Part shown: positions 1-8,178 of the stretch, piece by piece
Layout: each line of letters begins with the position of its first letter
Numbering within the stretch: the first letter of the stretch is position 1
NCBI RefSeq assembly: GCF_900106795.1
Contig: NZ_FNNS01000017.1
Span: 1-64,000 of the forward strand
Source of the DNA: Aequorivita viscosa
Lineage (GTDB): Bacteria; Bacteroidota; Bacteroidia; Flavobacteriales; Flavobacteriaceae
Length of the DNA: 64,000 nucleotides
Direction: 5' to 3'
Position numbers and translations under genes: made by a program
Notes under the pieces: generated by a model
Told to the model about the DNA's origin: nothing
Seen by the model: only the letters and a program-made list of their open reading frames with translations
The model's database searches: none

Positions 1-176
1 TTTCTGAAAAGATCGTTTTCACTATCTATGCCCATAAACTCAGCCGTTAAACTCAAACTTATCAGTTCCAAGTCACAGAGCTTTGGTTCACGCCTTTGAT
101 AGGGTAAAAGTTGATCTTTTGATATTTTTCTTAAAACTTCCAATATTCTTTCGTAATTTGCACTTAAGTTGTTCAT
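1..176 (-). CDS. IS982 family transposase, N-terminal fragment (runs off left edge)
   Basis: The start codon is at 174-176 on the minus strand and about 58 codons are visible before the window ends. The peptide begins MNNLSANYERILEVL and contains DLELISLSLTAEF, which I recognise as the N-terminal region of IS982-family DDE transposases from Bacteroidota. The catalytic residues lie beyond the edge, so it cannot be told whether the transposase is intact. It catalyses transposition of its own element and says nothing about the function of the neighbouring acetyl-CoA synthetase gene. Confidence 0.75.
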   Translation of the reverse strand, partial: MNNLSANYERILEVLRKISKDQLLPYQRREPKLCDLELISLSLTAEFMGIDSENDLFR

Positions 177-261
177 ATATAATGTTTTATAGCTAAAACA
201 AGATACTGATTATCAGTAATATGGACAACTTTTTTCTTTTAAATCATAATGCACAACGGGT
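1..261 (-). mobile_element. IS982-type insertion sequence, left part cut by window edge
   Basis: Holds the 5' end of an IS982-like transposase read on the minus strand, plus about 85 bp up to a plausible terminal repeat. The outer end seems to be near base 261: read inward on the minus strand it starts ACCCGTTGTGCA, and IS982-family ends typically begin ACC. The partner repeat and any target duplication lie outside the window, so the exact boundary is inferred. Confidence 0.65.
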
Positions 262-270
262 AATACATTG

Positions 271-367
271 TATATTTGTGTAGGTTCCTTCACCAGAAAT
301 TGACTTATTTTGAATATATTTCCAAAAATCATTTAGCCAAAGTCTTTTTTTAGGTGAAGGCTTTTTC
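271..367 (+). promoter_or_regulatory. Putative promoter and leader hairpin upstream of acetyl-CoA synthetase
   Basis: TATATTTG at 271-278 matches the Bacteroidota -7 box TAnnTTTG, just outside the presumed IS end. The predicted leader contains CCTTCACC (287-294) and its exact complement GGTGAAGG (353-360), followed by CTTTTTCT. This is a long-looped stem ending in a T-rich run, so it could be an attenuator or simply a remnant terminator. No -33 TTG is seen at the expected distance. Confidence 0.35.
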
Positions 368-394
368 TATAGTTTCCACATTAAACGTATCAAA

Positions 395-2302
395 ATGAGC
401 AACTACCACATCAAGAATTTAGAAGAATATTTTCAAGTATATCGAAAATCTGTACGCGATCCCGAAAGTTTTTGGGAAGAAATAGCCGAAGAGAATTTTG
501 TTTGGCAAAAGCGTTGGGATAAAGTGTTGGAATATGACTTTAAGCGTCCTGAAATATCTTGGTTTAAAGGAGCTAAACTTAATATAACTGAAAATTGCAT
601 CGATAGACATTTATATGCAAACGGCAGAAAAACAGCTATTGTTTTTGAGCCTAACGACCCTTCCGAAATGGCTGAACACATTAGTTACACAGAATTGCAC
701 GATAGGGTTTGCAGGTTCGCCAACGTTTTGCTGAATAACGGCGTTAAAAAAGGCGATCGTGTTTGTATTTATTTGCCCATGATTCCCGATTTACCTGTTT
801 CTCTATTGGCCTGTGCGCGCATTGGTGCCATTCATTCGGTAGTATTTGCAGGATTTTCAGCTACTGCACTTTCATCCCGAATCAACGACTCAGACTGCAA
901 AATTGTGATAACAAGTGATGGTTCTTTTAGAGGCAATAAAACGATTGATTTAAAAGGAATCGTGGACGAAGCTTTAGAAAGCTGTCCAGGAGTGGAAACA
1001 GTTTTAGTGGCAAAACGGATAAATTCTGAAATCAATATGAAGGAATCCCGTGACAAATGGCTTCAACCGTTACTCGATCAAGCAAGCAACGAATGCGAAC
1101 CCGAAATAATGGATGCCGAAGACCCATTATTTATACTTTACACTTCAGGATCTACAGGAAAACCTAAGGGAATGGTGCATACTATTGCGGGCTATATGGT
1201 ATTTACGGCGCATACTTTTAAAAATGTTTTTCAATATCGCGATAATGACGTGTTTTGGTGTACTGCCGACATTGGCTGGATTACAGGCCACAGTTATATT
1301 GTATACGGACCGTTGATAAATGGCGCTACAACAGTGCTTTTTGAAGGCGTTCCCTCCTACCCAGATTATGGACGGTTTTGGGAAGTAGTCGAAAAACATA
1401 AAGTGAACCAGTTTTATACCGCACCTACAGCTATTCGAGCTTTGGCGAAAGAAGGTTTGCAGTTTTCCGAGAGCCACGATCTTTCTTCATTAAAAATTCT
1501 AGGAACCGTTGGAGAACCTATAAATGAAGAAGCTTGGCATTGGTATAATGACAATATAGGAAAGAAAAAATGCCCAATAGTTGATACGTGGTGGCAAACA
1601 GAAACTGGCGGTATTTTAATTTCGCCAATTCCCTATTCAACCCCAACTATACCAACATACGCCACACTTCCCTTGCCAGGCGTTCAGCCTGCTCTTATGG
1701 ATGAAAACGGTAACGAATTGAAAGGCAACTTAGTTGATGGACGATTGTGTATAAAATTCCCTTGGCCAGGGATGGCACGAACTATTTGGGGAAACCATCA
1801 GCGCTATAAAGACACGTATTTTTCAACTTTTGAAGGCTATTACTTCTCGGGCGATGGAGCTTTGCGGGACAGCACAGGATATTACCGAATTACGGGTCGT
1901 GTTGATGACGTAATTATTGTCTCTGGTCATAATTTAGGAACCGCCCCAATTGAAGATGCGGTAAACGAACATCCAGCGGTGGCAGAGAGTGCAATTGTTG
2001 GTTTCCCTCACGAAGTAAAAGGAAATGCACTCTATGGCTTTATTATTCTGAAGGAAACAGGAGAAAGCAGGGTTCACGATAATTTACGCAAAGAAATTAA
2101 TCAAATAATTACAGAGCATATTGGCCCAATTGCAAAACTGGATAAAATTCAATTCACATCTGGATTACCAAAAACAAGAAGCGGGAAAATAATGAGGCGT
2201 ATTCTTCGAAAAATTGCCGAAAAAGACACTTCCAATCTTGGTGATACATCAACCCTTCTAGATCCTGGCATAGTTCAAGAAATTATGAAAGAATCGCTAT
2301 AA
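395..2302 (+). CDS. acsA: Acetyl-CoA synthetase (acetate-CoA ligase)
   Basis: An AMP-forming enzyme that activates acetate to acetyl-CoA through acetyl-adenylate in the cytoplasm. The 635-residue protein has the N-terminal ACAS extension (about residues 1-60), the phosphate-binding loop YTSGSTGKPKG (about 249-259), the core motif WWQTETGG near 400, the hinge region YRITGRVDDVI and the C-terminal PKTRSGKIMRR, whose Lys (about 598) is the catalytic and acetylatable lysine of the family. Length is close to the usual 640-650. The start is the first ATG after the leader. The gene stands alone; the next gene is separated by 140 bp. The full set of motifs makes the assignment strong. A propionate preference cannot be excluded from sequence alone. 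Confidence 0.95.
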   Translation: MSNYHIKNLEEYFQVYRKSVRDPESFWEEIAEENFVWQKRWDKVLEYDFKRPEISWFKGAKLNITENCIDRHLYANGRKTAIVFEPNDPSEMAEHISYTELHDRVCRFANVLLNNGVKKGDRVCIYLPMIPDLPVSLLACARIGAIHSVVFAGFSATALSSRINDSDCKIVITSDGSFRGNKTIDLKGIVDEALESCPGVETVLVAKRINSEINMKESRDKWLQPLLDQASNECEPEIMDAEDPLFILYTSGSTGKPKGMVHTIAGYMVFTAHTFKNVFQYRDNDVFWCTADIGWITGHSYIVYGPLINGATTVLFEGVPSYPDYGRFWEVVEKHKVNQFYTAPTAIRALAKEGLQFSESHDLSSLKILGTVGEPINEEAWHWYNDNIGKKKCPIVDTWWQTETGGILISPIPYSTPTIPTYATLPLPGVQPALMDENGNELKGNLVDGRLCIKFPWPGMARTIWGNHQRYKDTYFSTFEGYYFSGDGALRDSTGYYRITGRVDDVIIVSGHNLGTAPIEDAVNEHPAVAESAIVGFPHEVKGNALYGFIILKETGESRVHDNLRKEINQIITEHIGPIAKLDKIQFTSGLPKTRSGKIMRRILRKIAEKDTSNLGDTSTLLDPGIVQEIMKESL

Positions 2303-2442
2303 GAAACTGAAAAACAACACACTTATAACGTTTAATATTAATTTTAAAAAAGTTTTAATTTTGTTTAATTTATGTTAAAAAGATTACTTATATTTAAAAA
2401 GCCATAAAAACAGAAAGTTGTTTTTCTAAAAAACCTAACAAA

Positions 2443-2619
2443 ATGTATCTAGTACCATTTCTTGGAATCCTCACAATTGTAACCGGTGTCCTAGGTTTTA
2501 TTGGATTAGGTTACGGCAGTATGCCTACATTTCAAATTGTTTTTTTTATTATACTTGCAATCACAATTATTTCCTTTGCAATGAACAGACGAAAAAAAAG
2601 AAAGAAATATTACGATTAA
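2443..2619 (+). CDS. Small two-helix membrane protein, 58 residues
   Basis: An open frame of 58 codons starting MYLVPFLGILTIVTG. It has two hydrophobic segments (about residues 3-23 and 30-47) joined by a short GYGSMPT turn, and a strongly basic tail (NRRKKRKKYYD) that should face the cytoplasm. A good intrinsic terminator follows 25 bp downstream, which supports a real transcription unit. Function is unknown; I recognise no named family. It could be a small envelope or stress peptide. Confidence 0.6.
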   Translation: MYLVPFLGILTIVTGVLGFIGLGYGSMPTFQIVFFIILAITIISFAMNRRKKRKKYYD

Positions 2620-2644
2620 TTACCCCCAATTCTATATCCTCCCC

Positions 2645-2683
2645 ACTCTCGAATTTTATGCTTTAAAATCGAGAGTTTTTTTT
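2645..2683 (+). terminator. Intrinsic terminator after the small membrane protein gene
   Basis: Perfect 8-bp arms ACTCTCGA (2645-2652) and TCGAGAGT (2669-2676), with further A/T pairing inside, followed by a run of T. It ends the unit at 2443-2619. Confidence 0.8.
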
Positions 2684-2721
2684 ATAGTTAAACACTATCC
2701 GCATAACTTAGTTGAGTTACG

Positions 2722-2729
2722 TATCTTTG
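2722..2729 (+). promoter_or_regulatory. -7 box of purB promoter
   Basis: TATCTTTG followed by C is an exact match to the Bacteroidota -7 consensus TAnnTTTG and lies 19 bp before the purB ATG. That implies a leader of roughly 12-15 nt. No convincing -33 TTG was found at the usual spacing. Confidence 0.6.
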
Positions 2730-2748
2730 CATTTTTAAAACTTGAACC

Positions 2749-4092
2749 ATGTACACCAACGCTTTACAGGCCATTTCACCCATCGACGGGAGATACGCGT
2801 CGCGAACATCAAGCCTTATTCCATATTTTTCTGAAGAAGCCCTCATTCGTTACCGCGTACAGGTAGAGATTGAGTATTTTATTGCTCTGGTAGAATTAGA
2901 TTTACCACAATTAAGCGATTTTGATAGAAATCTTTTTTCTGAATTGAGAGATTTGTACCTCAATTTTTCCATTCAGGATGCTGTGAAAATAAAAGAAACC
3001 GAAAAGGTGACCAACCACGATGTTAAAGCCGTTGAATATTTTATTAAAGATAAGTTTGACGAATTAAACATTCAGAAATACAAAGAGTTTATCCACTTCG
3101 GATTAACCTCTCAAGATATCAACAACACAGCAGTTCCGTTATCTTTGAAAGATGCGATAAACAATGTGTATGTACCGCTTTTGATGGAACTTAAGGCCAA
3201 GCTACAAGAGCTTTCTGAAGGCTGGGCAGGTGTATCTATGCTAGCTAGAACACACGGTCAGCCAGCATCTCCAACTCGTTTGGGAAAGGAAATAGCAGTT
3301 TTTGTGGTTCGAATTGAAGAACAGTTTGATTTGCTTAACGATATTAAAAGTGCCGCTAAATTTGGTGGCGCAACAGGAAATTTCAACGCACATAAAGTTG
3401 CTTATCCAAATATAGACTGGAGAGCTTTCGGGAAAAATTTTGTTGAAGGAACTTTAGGTTTACACCATTCTTTCCCAACTACTCAAATTGAACATTACGA
3501 CCATATTGCGGCCCTTTTTGATGCTTTAAAAAGAATCAATACAATAATAATTGACCTTGATAGAGACATATGGACGTATGTGTCTATGGATTATTTCAAA
3601 CAAAAAATTAAAGAAGGTGAAATTGGTTCGAGTGCTATGCCGCACAAAGTAAACCCGATCGATTTTGAAAATAGCGAAGGAAATCTAGGTATTGCCAATG
3701 CGCTGTTTGAACATCTTTCCGCTAAACTTCCTATAAGCCGATTGCAGCGTGACCTTACCGATAGCACGGTGTTAAGAAATATTGGAGTCCCAATTGGCCA
3801 CACAGTTATTGCTTTTCAGGCAACGCTAAAAGGTCTGAACAAACTTTTACTCAACGAACCGAAATTTGCAGAAGACCTTGAAAATAATTGGGCTGTAGTT
3901 GCAGAAGCAATCCAAACTATTTTGCGTCGTGAAGGATATCCAAATCCGTATGAAGCGTTAAAAGGGTTAACCAGGACTAATGAGAATATAAATCAAGCTT
4001 CAATGGCGCATTTCATTGAGACTCTAGAAGTTCCTGAAAGTGTAAAACAAGAAATGCGAAATATTACTCCTGCCAACTACACGGGAATTTAA
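2749..4092 (+). CDS. purB: Adenylosuccinate lyase
   Basis: Catalyses two steps of purine synthesis: SAICAR to AICAR plus fumarate, and adenylosuccinate to AMP plus fumarate. The 447-residue protein has the fumarase/aspartase superfamily fold. The N-terminal ISPIDGRYASRT is typical of PurB, TSQDINNTA and ARTHGQPASPT are the conserved active-site stretches, and the superfamily signature GSSAMPHKVNP is at about residues 293-303 with its catalytic-loop serine. Length fits the class (about 450). It is a single-gene unit with its own -7 box upstream and a hairpin downstream. Confidence 0.96.
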   Translation: MYTNALQAISPIDGRYASRTSSLIPYFSEEALIRYRVQVEIEYFIALVELDLPQLSDFDRNLFSELRDLYLNFSIQDAVKIKETEKVTNHDVKAVEYFIKDKFDELNIQKYKEFIHFGLTSQDINNTAVPLSLKDAINNVYVPLLMELKAKLQELSEGWAGVSMLARTHGQPASPTRLGKEIAVFVVRIEEQFDLLNDIKSAAKFGGATGNFNAHKVAYPNIDWRAFGKNFVEGTLGLHHSFPTTQIEHYDHIAALFDALKRINTIIIDLDRDIWTYVSMDYFKQKIKEGEIGSSAMPHKVNPIDFENSEGNLGIANALFEHLSAKLPISRLQRDLTDSTVLRNIGVPIGHTVIAFQATLKGLNKLLLNEPKFAEDLENNWAVVAEAIQTILRREGYPNPYEALKGLTRTNENINQASMAHFIETLEVPESVKQEMRNITPANYTGI

Positions 4093-4113
4093 GAATTATA
4101 TAATGTGGTCTTA

Positions 4114-4147
4114 AATAGATTGCCACGAATACACCAATCTATTTTTA
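4114..4147 (+). terminator. Probable purB terminator
   Basis: Inverted repeat AATAGATTG (4114-4122) and CAATCTATT (4135-4143), followed by TTT, 21 bp after the purB stop. The stem is AT-rich, so strength is uncertain. Confidence 0.55.
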
Positions 4148-4160
4148 ATGATTAATCACA

Positions 4161-4193
4161 AGACCTGACAGGTTTTTGAAACCTGTCAGGTCT
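4161..4193. repeat. Perfect 15-bp palindrome, REP-like element
   Basis: AGACCTGACAGGTTT (4161-4175) and its exact complement (4179-4193) are separated by a 3-nt loop. The core CCTGACAGG/CCTGTCAGG is a motif I remember as a dispersed intergenic palindrome in flavobacterial genomes. It lies between convergent purB and the DUF4252 gene, so it may also act as a bidirectional terminator or block exonucleases. Only one copy is seen in this window. Confidence 0.6.
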
Positions 4194-4225
4194 AATAGTT
4201 TCTTCCATCAATTTATCACCTAAAT

Positions 4226-4765
4226 TCACTTTTCAAATAAATCACCAAGAACACTCAAAGCTGACAAATCAAAATCACCACGCTCGGCAGAGTTCATAAG
4301 TTTTAACATTTGATCAGGACGCATATTTTCACCCAATAATCTAAACACTGCGAATCCGCGTTCGTTGTCACTTGCATAAACAATTACCTCATTTATGGCA
4401 TCTTCTTCACCTGTATATTTCAATTGAGCATTCCAATCATTGCTTTTTATTCGCGTCAAATCTTTATACTGAGGTTGATCTAAAATAGATTCTAACTCCA
4501 TTTTTTCAACTTTATAATTTGTTGTATCCCCATTTGCAATTGGGTAAGCAACTACATTCACCTTTTTGATGGTTTTGAGAATCTCTTTCTCCTCATCACT
4601 AAAGTTGCTGTTTTTCCCTTGCAATAAACTTGTTGCGAGGTCTACTTTTACAAATTTAGAATCGTCTTGTTTTTCGACCAAATATTTCTGAAGTGACTTA
4701 TCACTACAAGAAACAAAGGTTACTGCGGCCATTATCAAGACCATAAAATATCTGGTAAATGCCAT
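4226..4765 (-). CDS. DUF4252 lipoprotein, second copy of the pair
   Basis: A 179-residue protein with an SPII signal (hydrophobic residues about 6-18, lipobox VSCSDK), so it is probably anchored in the envelope. The body resembles DUF4252 proteins, which in Flavobacteria sit behind ECF sigma genes; their biochemical role is unknown. It is the last gene of a four-gene minus-strand operon: sigma factor, small membrane protein, DUF4252, DUF4252. Only 2 bp separate it from the previous gene. It is related to its neighbour in length and domain, so the pair looks like an old duplication. It may be an output of the sigma system rather than part of sensing. Confidence 0.75.
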   Translation of the reverse strand: MAFTRYFMVLIMAAVTFVSCSDKSLQKYLVEKQDDSKFVKVDLATSLLQGKNSNFSDEEKEILKTIKKVNVVAYPIANGDTTNYKVEKMELESILDQPQYKDLTRIKSNDWNAQLKYTGEEDAINEVIVYASDNERGFAVFRLLGENMRPDQMLKLMNSAERGDFDLSALSVLGDLFEK

Positions 4766-4767
4766 AA

Positions 4768-5307
4768 TTACTTCCCTTTATTGTTTTCAAGATTTTTTAA
4801 TTGCTCGCTTCCGGGAACTTTTAAATCTGATGTTAATTTAGATATCTGTTTCAAATCTATGTTCCCGGTAATGCTCATAATAACTGTCGTGGACTTCCCA
4901 TCAACTATTCCGTTTAGGTGCATTAAAAGTTCACTTACAAAGTTTTCATTCTTACCTTCTTTGCTGTAAAATTTTATAATTTGACCATCATCCTTTACGC
5001 TCATCAACTCTCCTAAACCTTTAGAAGTCGAAATATATTTGGCAACGGCTGCATCCATTTTTTTCCCAACCACAGGGTTTTCAGTTGCAAAAACCTTAAT
5101 GTTTTCTAAGTTATTCACCAAGTTCAAATATGCTTGCGCTTCTGGATCGGATGAATTAAGGTCCAACTTGCTCAACAGCTTGAACATATTCTTCGTAAAC
5201 AGCGCCGAGGTTACGTCTTTTTCATTTTCAAAAGAATCGAAAGCATTCTGACTCCAAGAAACTATTGGTGCTAAGACCAGTGCTAGAATTATTGCTATTT
5301 TTTTCAT
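4768..5307 (-). CDS. DUF4252 exported protein, first copy of the pair
   Basis: A 179-residue protein with a classical signal peptide (MKKIAIILALVLAPIVSWS, cleavage likely after WSQ) and no lipobox cysteine, so it should be periplasmic or surface-exposed, unlike its lipoprotein neighbour. The mature part has the DUF4252 pattern with a conserved stretch LMHLNGIVDGKSTTVIMSITG. It is third in the ECF sigma operon, 60 bp after the membrane protein and 2 bp before the next DUF4252 gene. Function is unknown; operon context suggests an envelope-stress product. Confidence 0.75.
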   Translation of the reverse strand: MKKIAIILALVLAPIVSWSQNAFDSFENEKDVTSALFTKNMFKLLSKLDLNSSDPEAQAYLNLVNNLENIKVFATENPVVGKKMDAAVAKYISTSKGLGELMSVKDDGQIIKFYSKEGKNENFVSELLMHLNGIVDGKSTTVIMSITGNIDLKQISKLTSDLKVPGSEQLKNLENNKGK

Positions 5308-5367
5308 TTTATAATATTTAGTTTACTGTTATTTTTTAAATTTTTTATGTTTCTGTATTTATAATTT

Positions 5368-5817
5368 CTATTCCGACGTTTCCTTCCAAAACATTTCTTT
5401 TGTTTCAGAAAATTGATTTACAAACGAAAGCTGTTGCGTTCCTTTATTTAAATTTTCAGAAAGCATCATCAGCGCTTTTTTACTTTTTTCAAAAGCGATT
5501 AATGTTTCTTTTTCTTCCTGACTTAATTGTGGTTGCGATAAGAATAAACTTCCAATTCCAACTGCTAATACAGTCATTCCAGCCACTGCATACCACCAAG
5601 GTTTGATGAATTTTGCTGTAGGTTCTGCTATCTTAAAGTTTCTATTAGAGCTTTCATTCTGTGCCGCCGACAATCCTACGAAAATAGGCTTGTACTGCAA
5701 TAAATGATCTGCAACCGTGTGATTGTTGAAATAATCCATCAAAATCGCCTCATCTTCAAGACTTGTGCTGCCATCAAAATAGGCTTCCAATAGTTTATTA
5801 ATTTTATCTAATTCCAT
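5368..5817 (-). CDS. Putative anti-sigma or sigma-associated membrane protein
   Basis: A 149-residue protein. The N-terminal cytoplasmic part (1-70) starts MELDKINKLLEAYFDGSTSLEDEAILMDYF, a pattern seen in Bacteroidota anti-sigma-like proteins. A single membrane helix follows (WWYAVAGMTVLAVGIGSLFL, about 74-93), then a periplasmic tail with a helical region. The gene overlaps the sigma factor gene by 14 bp, suggesting translational coupling. Anti-sigma function is inferred from this topology and coupling; no zinc-binding ZAS motif is visible, so it may act differently. Confidence 0.65.
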   Translation of the reverse strand: MELDKINKLLEAYFDGSTSLEDEAILMDYFNNHTVADHLLQYKPIFVGLSAAQNESSNRNFKIAEPTAKFIKPWWYAVAGMTVLAVGIGSLFLSQPQLSQEEKETLIAFEKSKKALMMLSENLNKGTQQLSFVNQFSETKEMFWKETSE

Positions 5818-6310
5818 AATCGTACTTTTTTATCATTGTTTCTCGAATTGTCTTTCTGGCTCGGGAAAGTGCCACTCGGATTGCTGTTTCGTTACTATCC
5901 AATATTATTGCTATTTCGGAAAATTCAAGTTGTTCTACGTCGCGCAACTGAAGGACTATTTTCTGTTGTTCGGGTAAGGTTTCCATTATTTTAAAAACCA
6001 AAGCAACCCCTTCATTCGCTTCAACTTCTCTTTCAATATTCTGAGATGTTGGATAATTGGAATGAACAATTTTTAAATTTGAAGCCTGTTTTGATTTTAG
6101 CCGATCCAAACAATAATTCTTTGTCATTGTTATTGCAAAAGCCTCAGTACTTCTATATTTTTCTAAATTTTGTCTTCCCTTCCAAAGTTTAAAAATAATC
6201 TCTTGAACCGCATCCTCCGCTTCATCTGCTGAAACCAGGATTCGTTTCGCCAATCTATACAACCTATCTTTAAGCGGCATTACTATTTCGGTAAACTCCT
6301 TTTTGTCCAT
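5804..6310 (-). CDS. RNA polymerase ECF-type sigma factor (cluster 1)
   Basis: A 168-residue sigma-70 family protein with region 2 (about 10-75: LYRLAKRILVSADEAEDAVQEIIFKLW) and region 4 (about 115-160: LPEQQKIVLQLRDVEQLEFSEIAIIL, then a helix-turn-helix recognition segment). Directs RNA polymerase to a small regulon. It heads a minus-strand operon with a membrane-anchored partner and two DUF4252 genes. A gene for an S41 peptidase lipoprotein is divergent, so the 283-bp space 6311-6593 should carry both promoters. Signal and targets are unknown. Confidence 0.9.
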   Translation of the reverse strand: MDKKEFTEIVMPLKDRLYRLAKRILVSADEAEDAVQEIIFKLWKGRQNLEKYRSTEAFAITMTKNYCLDRLKSKQASNLKIVHSNYPTSQNIEREVEANEGVALVFKIMETLPEQQKIVLQLRDVEQLEFSEIAIILDSNETAIRVALSRARKTIRETMIKKYDYGIR

Positions 6311-6593
6311 GTTGATTTGGTTGTTTCTCCCTGGTTCTATTATAATGACGAATGGAAAGTTGTTTTGTTACAATGGGATTTATTTGTTATTTCCGCCTTC
6401 GCTGAAAAAGCTCATTCGGACAGGCGTTATTAAATCAACAATCATTAATCGATTTTGGTTATTTGTTATCAAAAACCTGTCATCAATTCATTAATCCTTG
6501 ACCGACAATCGACAACCGAAAATAAATCATTCCTCTTCATTCCTCTCAATTTCAATCAAAAATCCTATTTTTACTTCTATAATATATTTAAAG

Positions 6594-7994
6594 ATGAAAA
6601 TAAAGATTCTAATTGTATTACTTGCTATTCCTTGTTTATTTACTTCTTGTTTTGAAGATATGGACGACAATATTCGAGCTGCTTCTTCTTCTGAAATTCA
6701 AGATTTTATTTATCGCGGGCTTAATTATTATTATTTATACAAAGCCGACACTCCAGAACTTGCAAACGATGCCTTTGCAGATGACGAACAATTAAAAAAT
6801 TTTCTGAATGGTTACGACAGCCCCGAATCACTATTCGATTACTTAAAATCGCCTCAAGATCGTTTTAGCCGCCTATTTCCTGATTATACAGTTATTGAGA
6901 ATGCTTTGGCGGGAGTTTCCTTAAGCAATGGAATGGAGTTTGGTTTAGTATACTATCCAGACAATAGCGGAAATGTTTTTGGCTACGTACGCTATGTACT
7001 TCCAAATACAGACGCAGCAGCCAATGGATTACAACGCGGTGATCTTTTTACCTCGGTAGATGGCGTTCAGATAACAGAAAATAATTATAACGACTTACTT
7101 AGTAGAGACAGTTACACAATTGAACTTGCTACTTTTAACGGAGAGAGTTTTGAATTGACCGGTAGCTCAGCACTACTCAATAAAACTCAATATGACGAAA
7201 ATCCCGTGTATATTTCTAGAACCTTAGAAATTAATGGTCAAAAAATAGGGTATTTAATGTATAATTCCTTCGTTAAAAGATATGATATAGAACTAAATAA
7301 CGCTTTTGCCCAATTTAAAGCGGATGGTATAACCGATTTAGTTCTCGACCTGCGATACAATGGCGGTGGGGCTGTTGAAACTGCTACAGATTTGGCAAGT
7401 ATGATTACTGGACAATTTAAAGGAGAGGTTTTTTATAAGGAATTTTGGAATGCCGACCGACAAGAAGAGCGCGCGCGCGATGGATTATTCGACAATTCTA
7501 TTAGTAATAATTCAGCAATAAACAGTCTCAACCTAAACCGTGTATATATTTTAACAACTTCAAGTTCTGCCTCTGCTAGCGAATTGGTAATTAACGGACT
7601 TGACCCTTATATAAATACTGTTCAAGTGGGCGATACAACTACTGGTAAGTTTCAGGCTTCGTTTTTAATGTACGACGCCCCAGCCCCTGCCTTTAGTAGA
7701 GATCAAGCCTCACCTGCACACACATACGCAATGTTGCCCTTGGTTTTTAAAACAGCAAATAAAGTAGGTCATACTGATTTTGTAGATGGTTTATTTCCAG
7801 AAATTACTTTAAAAGAAGACTTTTTCAACCTTGGGCAATTAGGTGATATTGAAGAACCATTATTGTCTGCTGCTCTAAATGACATATTGGGCTTACCACG
7901 TCATTCTCATAAAAATTTACTTCAACTTAAAGAAGTGTCGAATAGCCAGATTACATCTCCCGTTGATGGTGTTATGATTGTAGAACAGGAATAA
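6594..7994 (+). CDS. S41 family peptidase, lipoprotein with PDZ domain
   Basis: A C-terminal-processing-type serine protease on the envelope. I place the start at 6594 because the protein then begins MKIKILIVLLAIPCLFTSCF, a perfect SPII signal with lipobox TSC; a longer frame upstream adds 32 residues that bury it. The 466-residue product has an N-terminal helical region, a PDZ-like domain (about 100-190: GLQRGDLFTSVDGVQI) and an S41 catalytic domain with SSASASELV (about 324-332, nucleophile serine) and DTTTGK (Lys about 352, general base). It is divergent from the ECF sigma operon. Substrates are unknown. Confidence 0.88.
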   Translation: MKIKILIVLLAIPCLFTSCFEDMDDNIRAASSSEIQDFIYRGLNYYYLYKADTPELANDAFADDEQLKNFLNGYDSPESLFDYLKSPQDRFSRLFPDYTVIENALAGVSLSNGMEFGLVYYPDNSGNVFGYVRYVLPNTDAAANGLQRGDLFTSVDGVQITENNYNDLLSRDSYTIELATFNGESFELTGSSALLNKTQYDENPVYISRTLEINGQKIGYLMYNSFVKRYDIELNNAFAQFKADGITDLVLDLRYNGGGAVETATDLASMITGQFKGEVFYKEFWNADRQEERARDGLFDNSISNNSAINSLNLNRVYILTTSSSASASELVINGLDPYINTVQVGDTTTGKFQASFLMYDAPAPAFSRDQASPAHTYAMLPLVFKTANKVGHTDFVDGLFPEITLKEDFFNLGQLGDIEEPLLSAALNDILGLPRHSHKNLLQLKEVSNSQITSPVDGVMIVEQE

Positions 7995-8091
7995 AACTCA
8001 AATTGAATTCTACATTATGTATTCTCTTCAGCTTATTATTTCACTAATAATCAGCTTTTAACGACTATCACTTCACTTATAACCTATAAAA

Positions 8092-8126
8092 AAATCCGCG
8101 ATTCATTTAATCTGAACCGCGGATTT
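8092..8126 (-). terminator. Terminator of the btuB-btuG-like operon
   Basis: AAATCCGCG (8092-8100) pairs with CGCGGATTT (8118-8126). On the minus strand the hairpin is followed by a T-run. It lies between convergent units and can serve the S41 peptidase gene as well. Confidence 0.75.
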
Positions 8127-8178
8127 AACTTTCGTTAAAACAACGCTTTAAACAATCAATTTAGAACGTTAACTTTTC

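Noticed and set aside
6498-6593. Longer start of the S41 peptidase gene
   Set aside because: Would put 32 polar residues before a perfect lipoprotein signal.
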